Program-made: the position numbers and the translations under genes
In this document: positions 8,460-17,225 of the stretch, one piece after another
How the letters are laid out: each line of letters begins with the position of its first letter
Numbering within the stretch: the stretch's first letter is position 1
The notes under the pieces: model-generated
Seen by the model: the letters and a program-made list of their open reading frames with translations, nothing else
Told to the model about the DNA's origin: nothing
Database searches by the model: none
NCBI GenBank assembly: GCA_963785755.1
Contig: CAWAXG010000032.1
Location: 124,001-188,000, forward strand
DNA: 64,000 nt
Source: JACCXG01 sp963785755
GTDB lineage: Bacteria; Acidobacteriota; Vicinamibacteria; Vicinamibacterales; 2-12-FULL-66-21
Direction of reading: 5' to 3'

Positions 8460-9665
8460 ATGTTCCGCATCGTCAACGCAACGCTGGTCCTTCCTGATCG
8501 GGTCGTCCACGGCGGAGCGGTCGACATCGCCGGCGGGCGGCTCACCGCGGTCGGGTCACTCGGAGAGCTGCCCCCCTGGTCCGGCGCAGTGCTCGACGTC
8601 GAACATCAGGTCGTCGCGCCCGGCTACGTCGATCTGCACGTCCACGGCGGCGACAACGCCGATTTCATGGATGGCACGTCCGAGGCCTTCGAGACCGTCG
8701 TACGCGCTCATACCCGCCATGGCACCACGAGCATCGTCGCGACCAGCACAGTGGCGCGCCACGAGCAGACCCTGGCATTCCTCGAACATACCCGCACCAT
8801 ACACGGCCGCGGCGCCGATCCGTCGCGCGGGCTCGGGCGCACCATTGGCGCGCATCTCTACGGTCCCTACTTCGCCGAAGAGAAAGTCGGATGTCACCCG
8901 AAAGAGCCGCTCAGACCTCCGACAAGGCGCGAGTTCGAACAGTACCTCGAATTCTCGGACGTGTTGCTGACCGCGACCTGCGCGCCGGAGCTGCCAGGCG
9001 CCGCCGACTTCTATCGCGCCGCGTCGACCGTGGGGGTGCGGCTGAACGCCGGTCATTCGAACGCCACGTGGGCCGAGATGGCGGCCGCTTACGCATTGGG
9101 CGTGCGGCACGTGGATCATTTCTACTGCGCGATGAGCAGCGTCTCCTCCCTGCGCGAGCGATGTGGGACCCCGATGCAGGCGAGCATGCTGGAGTTCGTT
9201 CTCGACACGGCTGACATGACCACGGAAGTGATCGCGGACGGACGGCACCTCTCACCAGAGCTCCTGCGATTCGTCGTGAAATGGAAGGGAGCCGAGAAGA
9301 CGGCGCTGGTCACCGACTGCAGCCGCGCCCTGGATCAGCCGCCAGGCACCTACGTCTTCGGACCCGCCGACAGCGGGGAAACGTTCTGGAGCGACGGCGC
9401 CGTGGGCCTCCTCCCCGACTCTCCGAACCTCGCCAGCAGCGTGCGCGGGATGGATTTCATGGTTCGGCACATGCAGCAGACGGTCGGGTTGAGCCTGCCG
9501 GCCGCGGTCCGGATGGCGACGCTCACGCCCGCCTCCATTCTCGGACTGGATGGCGAGATTGGGAGTCTGGAAGCCGGAAAGCGCGCGGATCTGGTCGTGC
9601 TCGATGCGGATCTCGCGGTCCGGCGTGTCTTCGTCGGCGGCGAACGGGTTCATACTCTCAGCTGA
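8460..9665 (+). CDS. nagA: N-acetylglucosamine-6-phosphate deacetylase variant
   Basis: The protein is an amidohydrolase-fold enzyme of about 401 residues. HVHGGDN (His60, His62) is the first metal motif, LNAGHSNATWAE and HVDHFYCAM give the other two histidines, and TDCSRA gives the late Asp. NagA removes acetate from GlcNAc-6-P to give glucosamine-6-phosphate. In characterised NagA a Glu in GxHLEGP binds the metal; here it is HLYGPYF, with Tyr134 in that place, so this is a divergent subfamily. ATG 8460 is chosen over a TTG at 8445; neither has a clear ribosome binding site. The divergent neighbour encodes the next pathway step. Confidence 0.85.
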   Translation: MFRIVNATLVLPDRVVHGGAVDIAGGRLTAVGSLGELPPWSGAVLDVEHQVVAPGYVDLHVHGGDNADFMDGTSEAFETVVRAHTRHGTTSIVATSTVARHEQTLAFLEHTRTIHGRGADPSRGLGRTIGAHLYGPYFAEEKVGCHPKEPLRPPTRREFEQYLEFSDVLLTATCAPELPGAADFYRAASTVGVRLNAGHSNATWAEMAAAYALGVRHVDHFYCAMSSVSSLRERCGTPMQASMLEFVLDTADMTTEVIADGRHLSPELLRFVVKWKGAEKTALVTDCSRALDQPPGTYVFGPADSGETFWSDGAVGLLPDSPNLASSVRGMDFMVRHMQQTVGLSLPAAVRMATLTPASILGLDGEIGSLEAGKRADLVVLDADLAVRRVFVGGERVHTLS

Positions 9666-9688
9666 ATCGTTGACCGGAGTACCCGACT

Positions 9689-11782
9689 ATGAATCACGAA
9701 GGATCGGCGCGCGCGAGAACGATCTCTCGCCGCAGCATGCTTCACACGCTTTCCGTCGGTGGCGCCGGCATGGTGGCACTGGCCGGGCAGCTGCCAGTCT
9801 GGGCGATGCAAGCACCCGGCGCGGCCGACACACCGGCGCTGACACCGCTGAATCGATTCCCGCGCATGGTCCAGGAGTTTTTCGTGGCGCGCGAGAACGA
9901 GGTCCACCAGCAGCGGCTGAAAAGGCTCACGGCGCTGGCCACGAAGGCGGATGCCGAAGCCTACGTGCAGACTGTCCGGGGCAAGATTCGCGACTGCTTC
10001 GGCCCCTTCCCGGAAAAAACGCCGCTCAATCCACGCGTGACGAAAGTGGTGGAACGCGACGCGTACAAGATCGAGAACCTTCTGTTCGAGAGCCGGCCGG
10101 GATTCCTGGTCTCGGCAAATCTCTACGTTCCGAAAGGCCGGAGCTTCCCGCTGCCCGGAGTCGTCGCCTCGTGCGGACATTCGGTCAATGGCAAGGGCAT
10201 CGAGACCTATCAGTCGTTCTGCCAGGGGCTGGCGCGACTGGGCTACGTGGTGCTCATCCTCGATCCGATCGGCCAGGGCGAACGGATGCAGTACGTGGAC
10301 GCGAACTGGAAGCCGATGCGCGGCACCGGAACCGCCGAGCACAATTACGCGGGCATCCAGCAGGTTCTCGTGGACGAGCGCTTCTGGACGTGGCGCGCGT
10401 GGGACGGCATCCGCGCGCTCGACTATCTGATGACCCGCAAGGAAGTCGATGTCCGCCACCTCGGCGTCACCGGCAACTCCGGCGGCGGCACCATGACGAC
10501 GTGGCTGTGCGGAGTCGACGAGCGGTGGACCATGGCAGCGCCGAGTTGTTTCGTCACCGAGTTCAGGCGAAACATGGAAAACGAGCTCGGCGCGGACATG
10601 GAGCAGATTCCCGCGAAGGCACTGGCGCTCGGTCTGGATCACGAAGACTTCCTGGCCGCGCTCGCGCCCAAGCCCGTGATCATCCTGGCCAAGGAGAAGG
10701 ACTACTTCGATGCCCGCGGCAACGAAGCGGCGTACGACCGGCTGAAGCGTCTCTATCGCCTATTGGGCGCGGAAGAGAACATCGGGTACTTCGTCGGGCC
10801 GACGTATCACGGCTACTCGCAGGAGAACCGCGAGGCGATGTACCGGTGGTTCAACCGCTGCACCGGCATCTCGAACGCCACGACAGAGCCGAAGCTGACG
10901 CTGGAGAAGGACGAGACGTTGTGGTGCACACCGCATGGCCAGGTCGCCGAGCTCAAGTCCAAGCCGATCTATCTCTTCACGCAGGAGAAGTCGCGATTGC
11001 TGGCGGCGAAACGTCTCGATCTCGACGGCGCGGCGCTGCCGCGGGCTGTCGCGGAAACCCTGCGGCTGCCGAAGCCGACCGGCACCCCGGAATTCCGCAT
11101 TCTGCGACCGCTACCCGACCGGAAGTATCCGATGCGGCACGCACTCCCCTACATGGTCGAGACCGACCCTGGCGTGCACGCCATCGTTTACAGGCTGACC
11201 AGAGAGCCACTGCTCTCGCGTCCACCGCGGGAAACCAACAAGGCGATCCTCTACGTGTCACACGAGTCCGCGGATGACGAACTGCGGAGCGAACGGCTGA
11301 TTCGCGATCTCATCGAGGCCGATCCGGACGCGGCATTCCATACCTGTGACGTGCGCGGCGTCGGCGACTCGGAACCACAGACCACGAGCGTGAACAACCG
11401 AGGGGAATACAGCACCGACTATTTCTATTCGTCACACGCGATCATGCTCGACTATCCCTATCTCGGTCAGCGGACCTTCGACGTCCTCCGGGTGCTCGAC
11501 TGGTTGACCGCGTGGGGCTATGGGCAGATCCACCTGGCCGCGAGAGGTTATGGAACGTTGCCCGCGACGTTCGCCGCGCTGCTCTCGCCGCACGTGGTGC
11601 AGGTGACGCTGAAGAATGCGTTGACCTCCTGCTCCGAGGTGGCGGAAGCCAAGGACTACAACTGGCCGCTCTCTGCGCTGCCGGCCGGCGTGCTGACCCG
11701 TTTCGACCTCCCGGACTGCTATCGGGAGTTGAAGAAGAAGAACCTGAAGCTGCTGGACCCGTGGGGCGCCAACCGGACCTGA
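9689..11782 (+). CDS. Tat-exported alpha/beta hydrolase (acetyl xylan esterase-like)
   Basis: The 697-residue protein has a twin-arginine signal (TISRRSMLHTLSVGGAG) and a large alpha/beta hydrolase domain. PLPGVVASCGHSVNGKG is the oxyanion side and LILDPIGQGERMQY the following strand. GVTGNSGGGTMTTW holds the nucleophile Ser264, and AKEKDYFDARG and FVGPTYHGYSQENR supply candidate Asp and His. The architecture resembles acetyl xylan esterase and related esterases. The last 250 residues form a second, weaker hydrolase-like half lacking a clear nucleophile (HLAARGYGTLPATF). It likely deacylates plant or microbial polysaccharide outside the membrane. It starts 23 bases after nagA, with CCGGAG as ribosome binding site, so co-transcription is likely. 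Confidence 0.85.
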   Translation: MNHEGSARARTISRRSMLHTLSVGGAGMVALAGQLPVWAMQAPGAADTPALTPLNRFPRMVQEFFVARENEVHQQRLKRLTALATKADAEAYVQTVRGKIRDCFGPFPEKTPLNPRVTKVVERDAYKIENLLFESRPGFLVSANLYVPKGRSFPLPGVVASCGHSVNGKGIETYQSFCQGLARLGYVVLILDPIGQGERMQYVDANWKPMRGTGTAEHNYAGIQQVLVDERFWTWRAWDGIRALDYLMTRKEVDVRHLGVTGNSGGGTMTTWLCGVDERWTMAAPSCFVTEFRRNMENELGADMEQIPAKALALGLDHEDFLAALAPKPVIILAKEKDYFDARGNEAAYDRLKRLYRLLGAEENIGYFVGPTYHGYSQENREAMYRWFNRCTGISNATTEPKLTLEKDETLWCTPHGQVAELKSKPIYLFTQEKSRLLAAKRLDLDGAALPRAVAETLRLPKPTGTPEFRILRPLPDRKYPMRHALPYMVETDPGVHAIVYRLTREPLLSRPPRETNKAILYVSHESADDELRSERLIRDLIEADPDAAFHTCDVRGVGDSEPQTTSVNNRGEYSTDYFYSSHAIMLDYPYLGQRTFDVLRVLDWLTAWGYGQIHLAARGYGTLPATFAALLSPHVVQVTLKNALTSCSEVAEAKDYNWPLSALPAGVLTRFDLPDCYRELKKKNLKLLDPWGANRT

Positions 11783-11836
11783 CGGCGACTGGGGTCCGGT
11801 AGGCGGCCTGCGAGGGAAAGTCGTCCTGGGGTTCTC

Positions 11837-12624
11837 TTACTGCGCACCGCCGGGGACGGTCGCCAGTAGCGCCTTGCCCTCGGCTTCCGGGATCTCCCGA
11901 ACGTAGATGTTGCGGAACCGGACTTCGGAGCCGTGGGTCTGCAGTTCGATCGCGCCGGTTGGCAGCACCGGCTGCGCGCGATCGAAGAAGTTGTCGAGCA
12001 CCTGACCGACGACGACCGGCTTGCCGTTGAGCGTGACCCATACGCGCGTGCCGACCATCTTGATCGCCAGCGAGTTCCACTCGCCGATCGGGTTGTCCGC
12101 CTTGACCAGCGGCCACTTGCCGGGATTGTCCTTGTTGTTGTTCCACAAGGCACCTGATCCCCGGTCCGCGCCGTTCTTCTGATCGCGCGGACTCGCGGGA
12201 TCCCAGAGCTGGACCTGGGGATAGCTGCGGAGATAGATCCCCAGTCCCCTCCCGGCTGCGTGAGCAGCCAGTCCACGAGGAACTCGAAGTCGCCATACGC
12301 CTTCTCGGTGGCGAGATGCACGCCTTTGCCGTCGGAGACGATCTCCCCCTTGGCGGTATCGACCCGCCAGTGGAGATCGCGGTCCGCATTCCACTCCTTC
12401 TGCTTGGCCTCGCGCTCCTCGGGTGTGAACTTGGCTTCGGTGTAGGGACTGAACACGCCGCCACCGCCAGGCCGTCCGCGCCAGCCGCCCAGGTCCTTGC
12501 CGTTGAAGAGCACAGTGAAGCCGGCCGGCGGCGCCGGCGCCTTCGCCTGCGCACCAAGGATTGCTGTGGCGCCACCGCACGCGAGCGCCGCCGAGACGAG
12601 AAGGGCCGAGGAACGGATCTGCAT
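11837..12624 (-). CDS. DUF1080 (3-keto-disaccharide hydrolase-type) secreted protein, one frameshift
   Basis: Reading starts at ATG 12624 with a signal peptide (MQIRSSALLVSAALACGG... ILGAQA), then PAGFTVLFNGKDLGGWRG, the standard DUF1080 opening. It continues through FEFLVDWLLTQPGGD to about 12240, where the frame breaks. The next frame carries GIYLRSYPQVQLWDPAS, GALWNNNKDNPGKWPLVKAD, EWNSLAIKMVGTRVWVTLNGK and GAIELQTHGSEVRFRNIYVREI. Together they give a complete LamG-like/DUF1080 domain; the expected join is a single base missing in a GACTCGGG-like codon run. DUF1080 proteins cleave 3-keto-glycosides and occur with Gfo/Idh dehydrogenases, one of which is at 55877. Real mutation or consensus error cannot be decided here. 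Confidence 0.8.
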
Positions 12625-12764
12625 TCTTGAGCCTCCGAAATGTTGCAAGGATTATGGCCCGTTCGCGGGGCTGAGTGGAGTTCTTCGGCGAAGGAAGGAG
12701 TAGCGCGCCGGCAGACCAGGCTGACGACTGCCTGGTCGCCCACTGCTCACGGGCCACGGCGGTT

Positions 12765-12957
12765 CACAAAGCACACGAAGCCAGTTTGTAGATCTTCTTC
12801 GTGAGCCTGGTGAGCTTTGTGTGTTTTGTCCCCGGGGCCGTCGGCCGTGAGCTTGCTCCTTACGGGCAGACGAACTTTTTTAACAGGGAGGACGGGAGTA
12901 AGGGAGGATCAAGAAAGTTTTAGAACTCCCGTCCTCCCGTCCTCCCTGTGAATAAGA
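12765..12957. repeat. intergenic inverted repeats, including a CCTCCCGTCC hairpin
   Basis: The 381-base gap 12625-13005 has no gene. It holds three elements. An imperfect hairpin has CACAAAGCACACGAAG (12765-12780) facing CTTCGTG and GCTTTGTG. A GCTTGCTCCTTACGGGCAGA module sits at 12851-12870. A hairpin has 16-bp perfect arms ACAGGGAGGACGGGAG (12893-12908) and its complement (12934-12949). The last two recur elsewhere in the window (15991, 34859, 37877, 53104). Confidence 0.85.
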
Positions 12958-13005
12958 GTGGACGGGGGTGATTGCCGGCTGGCTGGCAGGCGAATCGTCT
13001 CCGAC

Positions 13006-13440
13006 CTAGGACCCGGCGCGACCATGCCGGGGCCCGACCTCGACTTGACCACGCACTACGGCGCCGTCCGCCATCGCGAGGCGCGGGCAGAGAATGGCGC
13101 CCTCGACGGATCCGGTCTCCGCGATGTCGACCTTCTCCTTCGCGGTGATCGAGCCGGTCACCGCCCCCTGCACGTTCAGCGTGTGGGCGACGATGTCGGC
13201 GCGAACGTCGGCACCGGGACCGATGGTCAGAAGGTGGCCGTGCACTTCGATGGTTCCCTCGACGCGGCCATCGATCGTCAGGTCTTCCGAGCTGATCAGA
13301 TCACCCTTGAAAATGACGGATTTCCCGATCCACGCGGCGAGCCGCCGCTCTTCCCGCGGACGCGCGGGCGCTGCCGGCGCGGCGGTCTCAGCAGTTCGTG
13401 CCGTTCGCTCGTCGAGGACCAGAGTGTCTTCGTTTCCCAT
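13006..13440 (-). CDS. bactofilin
   Basis: The 144-residue protein has a disordered N-terminus (Ala/Pro/Arg-rich, residues 8-32) and a bactofilin beta-helix core: IGKSVIFKGDLISSEDLTIDGRVEGTIEVHGH, LTIGPGADVRADIVAHTLNVQGAVTGSITAKEKVDI and GSVEGAILCPRLAMADGAVVRGQVEVG. Bactofilins polymerise without nucleotide into filaments under the membrane and organise cell shape, stalk or surface structures. The start is ATG 13440; an upstream TTG is possible. A perfect FNR-type palindrome lies 133 bases upstream (13573-13586), raising the possibility of oxygen-responsive control. Confidence 0.92.
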   Translation of the reverse strand: MGNEDTLVLDERTARTAETAAPAAPARPREERRLAAWIGKSVIFKGDLISSEDLTIDGRVEGTIEVHGHLLTIGPGADVRADIVAHTLNVQGAVTGSITAKEKVDIAETGSVEGAILCPRLAMADGAVVRGQVEVGPRHGRAGS

Positions 13441-13572
13441 AGGCAAGGCCCGTTAATCAGGTTTCGGCTCCAACCCGCCATGACAACAGGAGTGGTGTAT
13501 CGAGTGAACCATCGTGGAGTCAAGCGTTCCTGGCATAGTGTTGAGGTCTGTGACGCAGATCGGCAGTCCTTC

Positions 13573-13586
13573 TTGATCTAGATCAA
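13573..13586. promoter_or_regulatory. perfect FNR/CRP-family palindrome TTGATCTAGATCAA
   Basis: The 14-base palindrome matches TTGAT-N4-ATCAA exactly, the known binding consensus of FNR-type regulators. It lies in the gap between the end of the acetyltransferase gene (13608) and the bactofilin start (13440), both on the minus strand, so bactofilin is the only plausible target. No FNR-family gene is visible in this window. Confidence 0.5.
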
Positions 13587-13607
13587 CACATCAACCGCAG
13601 GCGCCTC

Positions 13608-14165
13608 TCACTCGGTGATCTCGCGAATGACCCGGCACGGATTGCCCGCGGCGAACACACCCTCTGGAACATCGCGTGTGACGACGCTGCCGGCGCCGAT
13701 CACCGCGCGGGAGCCGATGCGCACCCCCGGAAGGATGATCGCGCCTCCACCGACCCAGACGTCCGAACCGATGTCGATCGGTTTGCCGAACTCCTCACGC
13801 CGCCGCAGTTCGGCATTGAGCGGATGCATCGGCGTATAGATCTGGACCGCCGGCCCGAACAGCGTGAAATCCCCGATCCGCACCGAACACACGTCGAGGA
13901 CGATGCAGTTGAAGTTGAAGAAGACGCGCTCGCCGAGCTCGATATTCGAGCCGTAGTCGCAGAAGAACGGCGGCTGCATCCAGACCGAGTCCCCGCCTGA
14001 GCCGAACAGCGCGCGCAGGATCCGCCGCCGCTCCTCGTGCTCGGCCTCGCGCGTGGCGTTCAACGCCTGACAGAGATCGCGCGCACGCTCGCGGCCCGCG
14101 ACGAGCTCCGCGTCGAACGGGTCGTACAACTCGCCCGCCAGCATCTTCTGCCGCTCAGTCGCCAC
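13608..14165 (-). CDS. sugar O-acetyltransferase (maltose/galactoside acetyltransferase type)
   Basis: MLAGELYDPFDAELVAGRERARDLCQALN is the conserved N-terminal block of the Maa/LacA/NodL acetyltransferases. It is followed by left-handed beta-helix hexapeptides with YGSNIELGERVFFNFNCIVLDV, FGPAVQIYTPMHPLNAELRRR (His-containing active-site loop) and VWVGGGAIILPGVRIGSRAVIGAGSVVTRDVP. It transfers acetyl from acetyl-CoA to a sugar hydroxyl in the cytoplasm. The GTG at 14165 gives the usual N-terminus (VATERQKMLAGE); ATG 14144 would clip seven residues. Length (about 185) is normal for the family. Confidence 0.9.
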   Translation of the reverse strand: MATERQKMLAGELYDPFDAELVAGRERARDLCQALNATREAEHEERRRILRALFGSGGDSVWMQPPFFCDYGSNIELGERVFFNFNCIVLDVCSVRIGDFTLFGPAVQIYTPMHPLNAELRRREEFGKPIDIGSDVWVGGGAIILPGVRIGSRAVIGAGSVVTRDVPEGVFAAGNPCRVIREITE

Positions 14166-14270
14166 GATCGGCTCCGCCGTGCATGCCCCGCATGATACCC
14201 GGCGGGGCGGGACGCGGATCACGCTTGTGGAGAGAGGTGGCGGCGAGCCTCGACACGTTTGTCACGGGAC

Positions 14271-14320
14271 GCGGATTCGCGCGGACAAGCAGCGGTCGTG
14301 CGAAGCGCGGGCACGACCGC
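14271..14320 (-). repeat. intergenic repeat, copy 1 (GTCGTGCCCGCGCTT type)
   Basis: On the minus strand this reads CGGTCGTGCCCGCGCTTCGC, then ACGACCGCTGC and a GCGCGAATCCGC end. It matches 34133-34185 on the plus strand at about 85 percent by eye. It can fold, because GGTCGTGC faces GCACGACC. The gap 14166-14480 holds no gene; downstream of this repeat it has ATCCGCG-type words ending CGCGACTCGTGAGG. Confidence 0.8.
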
Positions 14321-14480
14321 TCGCGGACCGCCGATGGCGTGCTCGCCGAGACGTCGCAGCGATCCGCGGAGATCCGCGTCAATCCGCGACTCGTGAGGAA
14401 ACAGCTGACTCCCGCCTCCGTCCTCCTGTACAACAGACGAACCAACGAATGAACAACCTGACTCCGTCCCGGGGGAAGCG

Positions 14481-15971
14481 ATGCGCAGAGTGATCAGACT
14501 CACGAGCGCCATGGTGGCGTGCCTGTCCGTGTCCGGTGTCATGGCGTCGGCCGTCTTCCTGGCTCAGAACGCGCCGGCTGGCAAACCGCAAGGCGCGCCG
14601 GCCGAGGACGCGCTCGTCCCCGCCGTCATCGTCAAGGACGAGCCGATCGCGACGAAAACCGTGGCGCAGCGCATGACCGAGCTGAAGGTCCCCGGCGTCA
14701 GCTTCGCGGCGTTCCGCAACGGGCGCGTCGAGTGGAGGTACGAGGGAGGTGTCGCGGACATCGAGTCTGGACGCCGCGTGGATCGCTACACCCGCTTTCA
14801 GGCCGCGTCGATCAGCAAGCCGGTCGCGGCCGCGGCCGTGCTCGCGCTGGTGTCGCAGGGCCGACTCTCGCTCGACACCGACGTCAACCAGTATCTGACG
14901 TCATGGAAGCTGCCGCCCAACGAGCATACGGTCTCGCCGGTCACGCTGCGACGACTGTTGACGCATTCGGCCGGAACGACCGTCCATGGATTCCGCGGAT
15001 ATCCGGCCGGCGAGGAGGTCCCGTCGCTCGTGCAGCTGCTCGACGGCGTCAAGCCGGCGAACTCCGCGGCGGTGCGTGTCGATATTCCCGTCGGTTCGCG
15101 CTGGCGCTACTCCGGCGGCGGCATCTCAATCGCGCAGCTCGTCGTCGAGGATGTAACGAAACGGCCATTCGCCGACGTCGCACGCGATCTGGTCCTGCAG
15201 CCGCTCGACATGGCCGACAGCACGTACGTCCAGCCCCTGCCCGCCGACCTTCGCGACAAAGCCGCGACCGGCTATCGAGCCAACGGCCAACCGGTCACGG
15301 GCAAATGGCATACGTATCCGGAGCAGGCCGCCGCTGGATTGTGGACGACGCCGGTGGACCTGGCGAGATTCGCGATCGGGCTGCAGAAGATCGCCGCGGG
15401 CCAGTCGAACCTGGTGATGTCGCAGGCGCTTGCCCAGGACATGCTTCGACAGCAGGTCGAGAACTGGGGGCTCGGGATCGGCGTCCTCGGCGAGGGCGCC
15501 GGGACCTATTTCAGCCACGGCGGCGCCAACGAAGGGTTCCGCGCGCAGCTGGTCGGCTATCGCGACCACGCGTCCGGCGTGGTCGTGATGACCAACTCCG
15601 ACTCGGGAGGCGCCCTTGCCGGCGACATCGTCCGCACCGCCGCCCAGCGCTACGGCTTCGCCGGCCTTCGACCGGTCGAGCGCACGCGCGGCAGCGCCGA
15701 CTCGAAAATGTACCCGGAGTACGCCGGCTTCTACGACCTGCCCGGGCGCACGCCGCCTGTGCTGCACGTGATCGCGGACAATGGGCGGCTGTTCCGCAGC
15801 ACGGGTCCGGAGGCGACCCAGCGATCGGAGCTGCTGCCCGAATCCCCGGATACCTTCTTCTCCGTCGACGCGGACGTGCGCATCCGGTTCGTGAGGGAAG
15901 GCGGCAAGGTCATCGAGGCGCGGGTCGAGAGCGGCGGCAAGGAAGTACGGGCAATACCGCGTAGCAAGTAG
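14481..15971 (+). CDS. secreted serine hydrolase (class C beta-lactamase fold)
   Basis: The 496-residue protein has a signal peptide (RLTSAMVACLSVSGVMASAVFLAQ) and a beta-lactamase/esterase-like domain. QAASISKPVAAAAVL gives the S-x-x-K catalytic pair, RWRYSGGGISIAQLV the Tyr motif, and YFSHGGANEGFRAQ the HxG-type third motif. PVTLRRLLTHSAG is a strong family marker. A C-terminal domain (EYAGFYDLPGRTPPVLHV) is as in D-aminopeptidase or esterase homologues. It more likely hydrolyses peptides or esters than antibiotics. GGGGGAAG precedes ATG 14481 by three bases. Confidence 0.88.
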   Translation: MRRVIRLTSAMVACLSVSGVMASAVFLAQNAPAGKPQGAPAEDALVPAVIVKDEPIATKTVAQRMTELKVPGVSFAAFRNGRVEWRYEGGVADIESGRRVDRYTRFQAASISKPVAAAAVLALVSQGRLSLDTDVNQYLTSWKLPPNEHTVSPVTLRRLLTHSAGTTVHGFRGYPAGEEVPSLVQLLDGVKPANSAAVRVDIPVGSRWRYSGGGISIAQLVVEDVTKRPFADVARDLVLQPLDMADSTYVQPLPADLRDKAATGYRANGQPVTGKWHTYPEQAAAGLWTTPVDLARFAIGLQKIAAGQSNLVMSQALAQDMLRQQVENWGLGIGVLGEGAGTYFSHGGANEGFRAQLVGYRDHASGVVVMTNSDSGGALAGDIVRTAAQRYGFAGLRPVERTRGSADSKMYPEYAGFYDLPGRTPPVLHVIADNGRLFRSTGPEATQRSELLPESPDTFFSVDADVRIRFVREGGKVIEARVESGGKEVRAIPRSK

Positions 15972-15988
15972 GCAGTAAAGTAGGAAGT

Positions 15989-16100
15989 AGCTCCTCTACG
16001 GGCAGAAGGCACTTTTTAACAGGGAGGCCAGCGGGCTTGCAAGTGCAACGGAAGGATCAAAGTACGTTCCGTTGTACTTGTCACTTGCGACTTGTTACGT
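15989..16100. repeat. composite intergenic repeat (ACGGGCAGAAGG module plus CAAGT/ACTTG hairpin)
   Basis: CTCCTCTACGGGCAGAAGG at 15991 and TTTTTAACAGGGAGG repeat the modules seen at 12851-12900. From 16036, CTTGCAAGTGCAACGGA faces TCCGTTGTACTTGTCACTTG. The right-hand part, ACGTTCCGTTGTACTTG, recurs at 37755-37772. The hairpin covers the stop codon of the DUF3014 gene on the minus strand. Confidence 0.8.
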
Positions 16101-16958
16101 GCCTGACGGCGGCGGCAGGCGCGAACCGTCGATGCCGAGCTGCGTGGCAATCTCGCGCAGCTTGCCCTGGATCGTCCGCACGTTCTCGGGACCCATGCGC
16201 AACAGCTGCTTCTGTGCCGGTGACAACTCCTCGAGGCGAGGATCGGCAAAGGCATAACCGATGCCCTGCTGCTCCAGCGCCACGTCGCCTTCCACCACCG
16301 GTACCCGGAGCAGTTCGATGATGGCGCGCTCCAGCGTGCGTTCGGCTTCGCTGTCCGCGGTACCGAACCTGCGATGCGCCTCGACCACGCGCGGCTTGAG
16401 CGTCTCGTACAAGCGGGCGGTGCCACGCGCGTCGAGCGCGCCGACAGCCTCGGCATAGCGATCGTACCGGCGGTAGCTCGACGGATCGATGTAGACCCTG
16501 TCCCGGGACTTTCTGATACTGAACGCTGGAACCGGACCGACCACCTTCAGCTCGCTTGCCGGTGTCTGCCCTTCCGCAATCCTCGTCGTCACCACCACGA
16601 AATTCATGATCAGACCATCCGTGGTCAACCATGCGGCGACTGTCGGGTGCGAGGAGAGACGGGCGACGAGCTCGCGAACCAGTGCGTCCGACGCGTCCAG
16701 CGGCGGCAGCGCGATCTGTTCGGCTGCCGGCTGCGTTAGCGGCGCGGCAGCGGGCCTGGCCTGGGTGGATGCGGGCGCCGATGACTCGCGGCGCAGGTAC
16801 AGATAGCCACCGACGATGCCGCCCAGAAGGAGCGCTGCAATCGTCAGAATCGCGGCGACCCGCCCGCTTGGCTGCGGCATGCCGACCGGATCGTCCGGAC
16901 CGGTTCTCAAGAGATCGAAATCTGCCGGATCCTCATTCACGTCGTAGAGCCTCGGCAT
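16095..16958 (-). CDS. DUF3014 domain protein, single-pass membrane protein
   Basis: From ATG 16958 (MPRLYDVNEDPADFDLL) the protein has a short acidic cytoplasmic tail and one transmembrane helix (GRVAAILTIAALLLGGIVGGYLYL). A Pro/Ala linker leads to the DUF3014 domain: LPPLDASDALVRELVARLSSHPTVAAWLTTDGLIMNFVVVTTRIAEG, FSIRKSRDRVYIDPSSYRRYDRYAEAVGALD and ERAIIELLRVPVVEGDVAL. The family is widespread in Proteobacteria and Acidobacteria, with no assigned activity. The periplasmic domain probably has a structural role in the envelope. An earlier ATG at 16994 would add 12 residues. Confidence 0.8.
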   Translation of the reverse strand: MPRLYDVNEDPADFDLLRTGPDDPVGMPQPSGRVAAILTIAALLLGGIVGGYLYLRRESSAPASTQARPAAAPLTQPAAEQIALPPLDASDALVRELVARLSSHPTVAAWLTTDGLIMNFVVVTTRIAEGQTPASELKVVGPVPAFSIRKSRDRVYIDPSSYRRYDRYAEAVGALDARGTARLYETLKPRVVEAHRRFGTADSEAERTLERAIIELLRVPVVEGDVALEQQGIGYAFADPRLEELSPAQKQLLRMGPENVRTIQGKLREIATQLGIDGSRLPPPSGT

Positions 16959-17064
16959 TCGTACTATGCCTCTCTCTTCGTTAAGACTGCGCATGTTACT
17001 GCGCGGCCGCCGGTTGAGGTTGGAACTGCTCTGCTGAGGTGGGAGATGACGGTGATCTAGATCT

Positions 17065-17150
17065 CCGCTGACGGGACGGACGATCGGGATCGAATGCTCA
17101 ACCCGCCCGATCGATCGCCGATTCACCGATCACGACGTGTTACAAGAGCT
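17065..17150 (-). repeat. long inverted repeat flanking the VWFA gene, left copy
   Basis: Read on the minus strand this is AGCTCTTGTAACACGTCGTG, then GATCGG words, CGGGCGGGTTGAGCATTCGATCCC and CCCGTCAGCGG. The same order occurs on the plus strand at 18267-18369 with one extra GATCGGTGATCGG unit. The two copies enclose the VWFA gene in opposite orientation, about 1.1 kb apart. Confidence 0.85.
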
Positions 17151-17225
17151 TCAGCCTTCAGAGGATGCCGGCTGCTGTATCCGGATGCGCGACGTTCGGG
17201 CAGATCGCACGCGGAGCGGTTCCGT

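Noticed and set aside
12765..12957. Riboswitch or structured RNA in the gap upstream of the DUF1080 gene
   Set aside because: The pairing is simple palindromic repeat structure that recurs at unrelated loci, with no conserved riboswitch core recognised.
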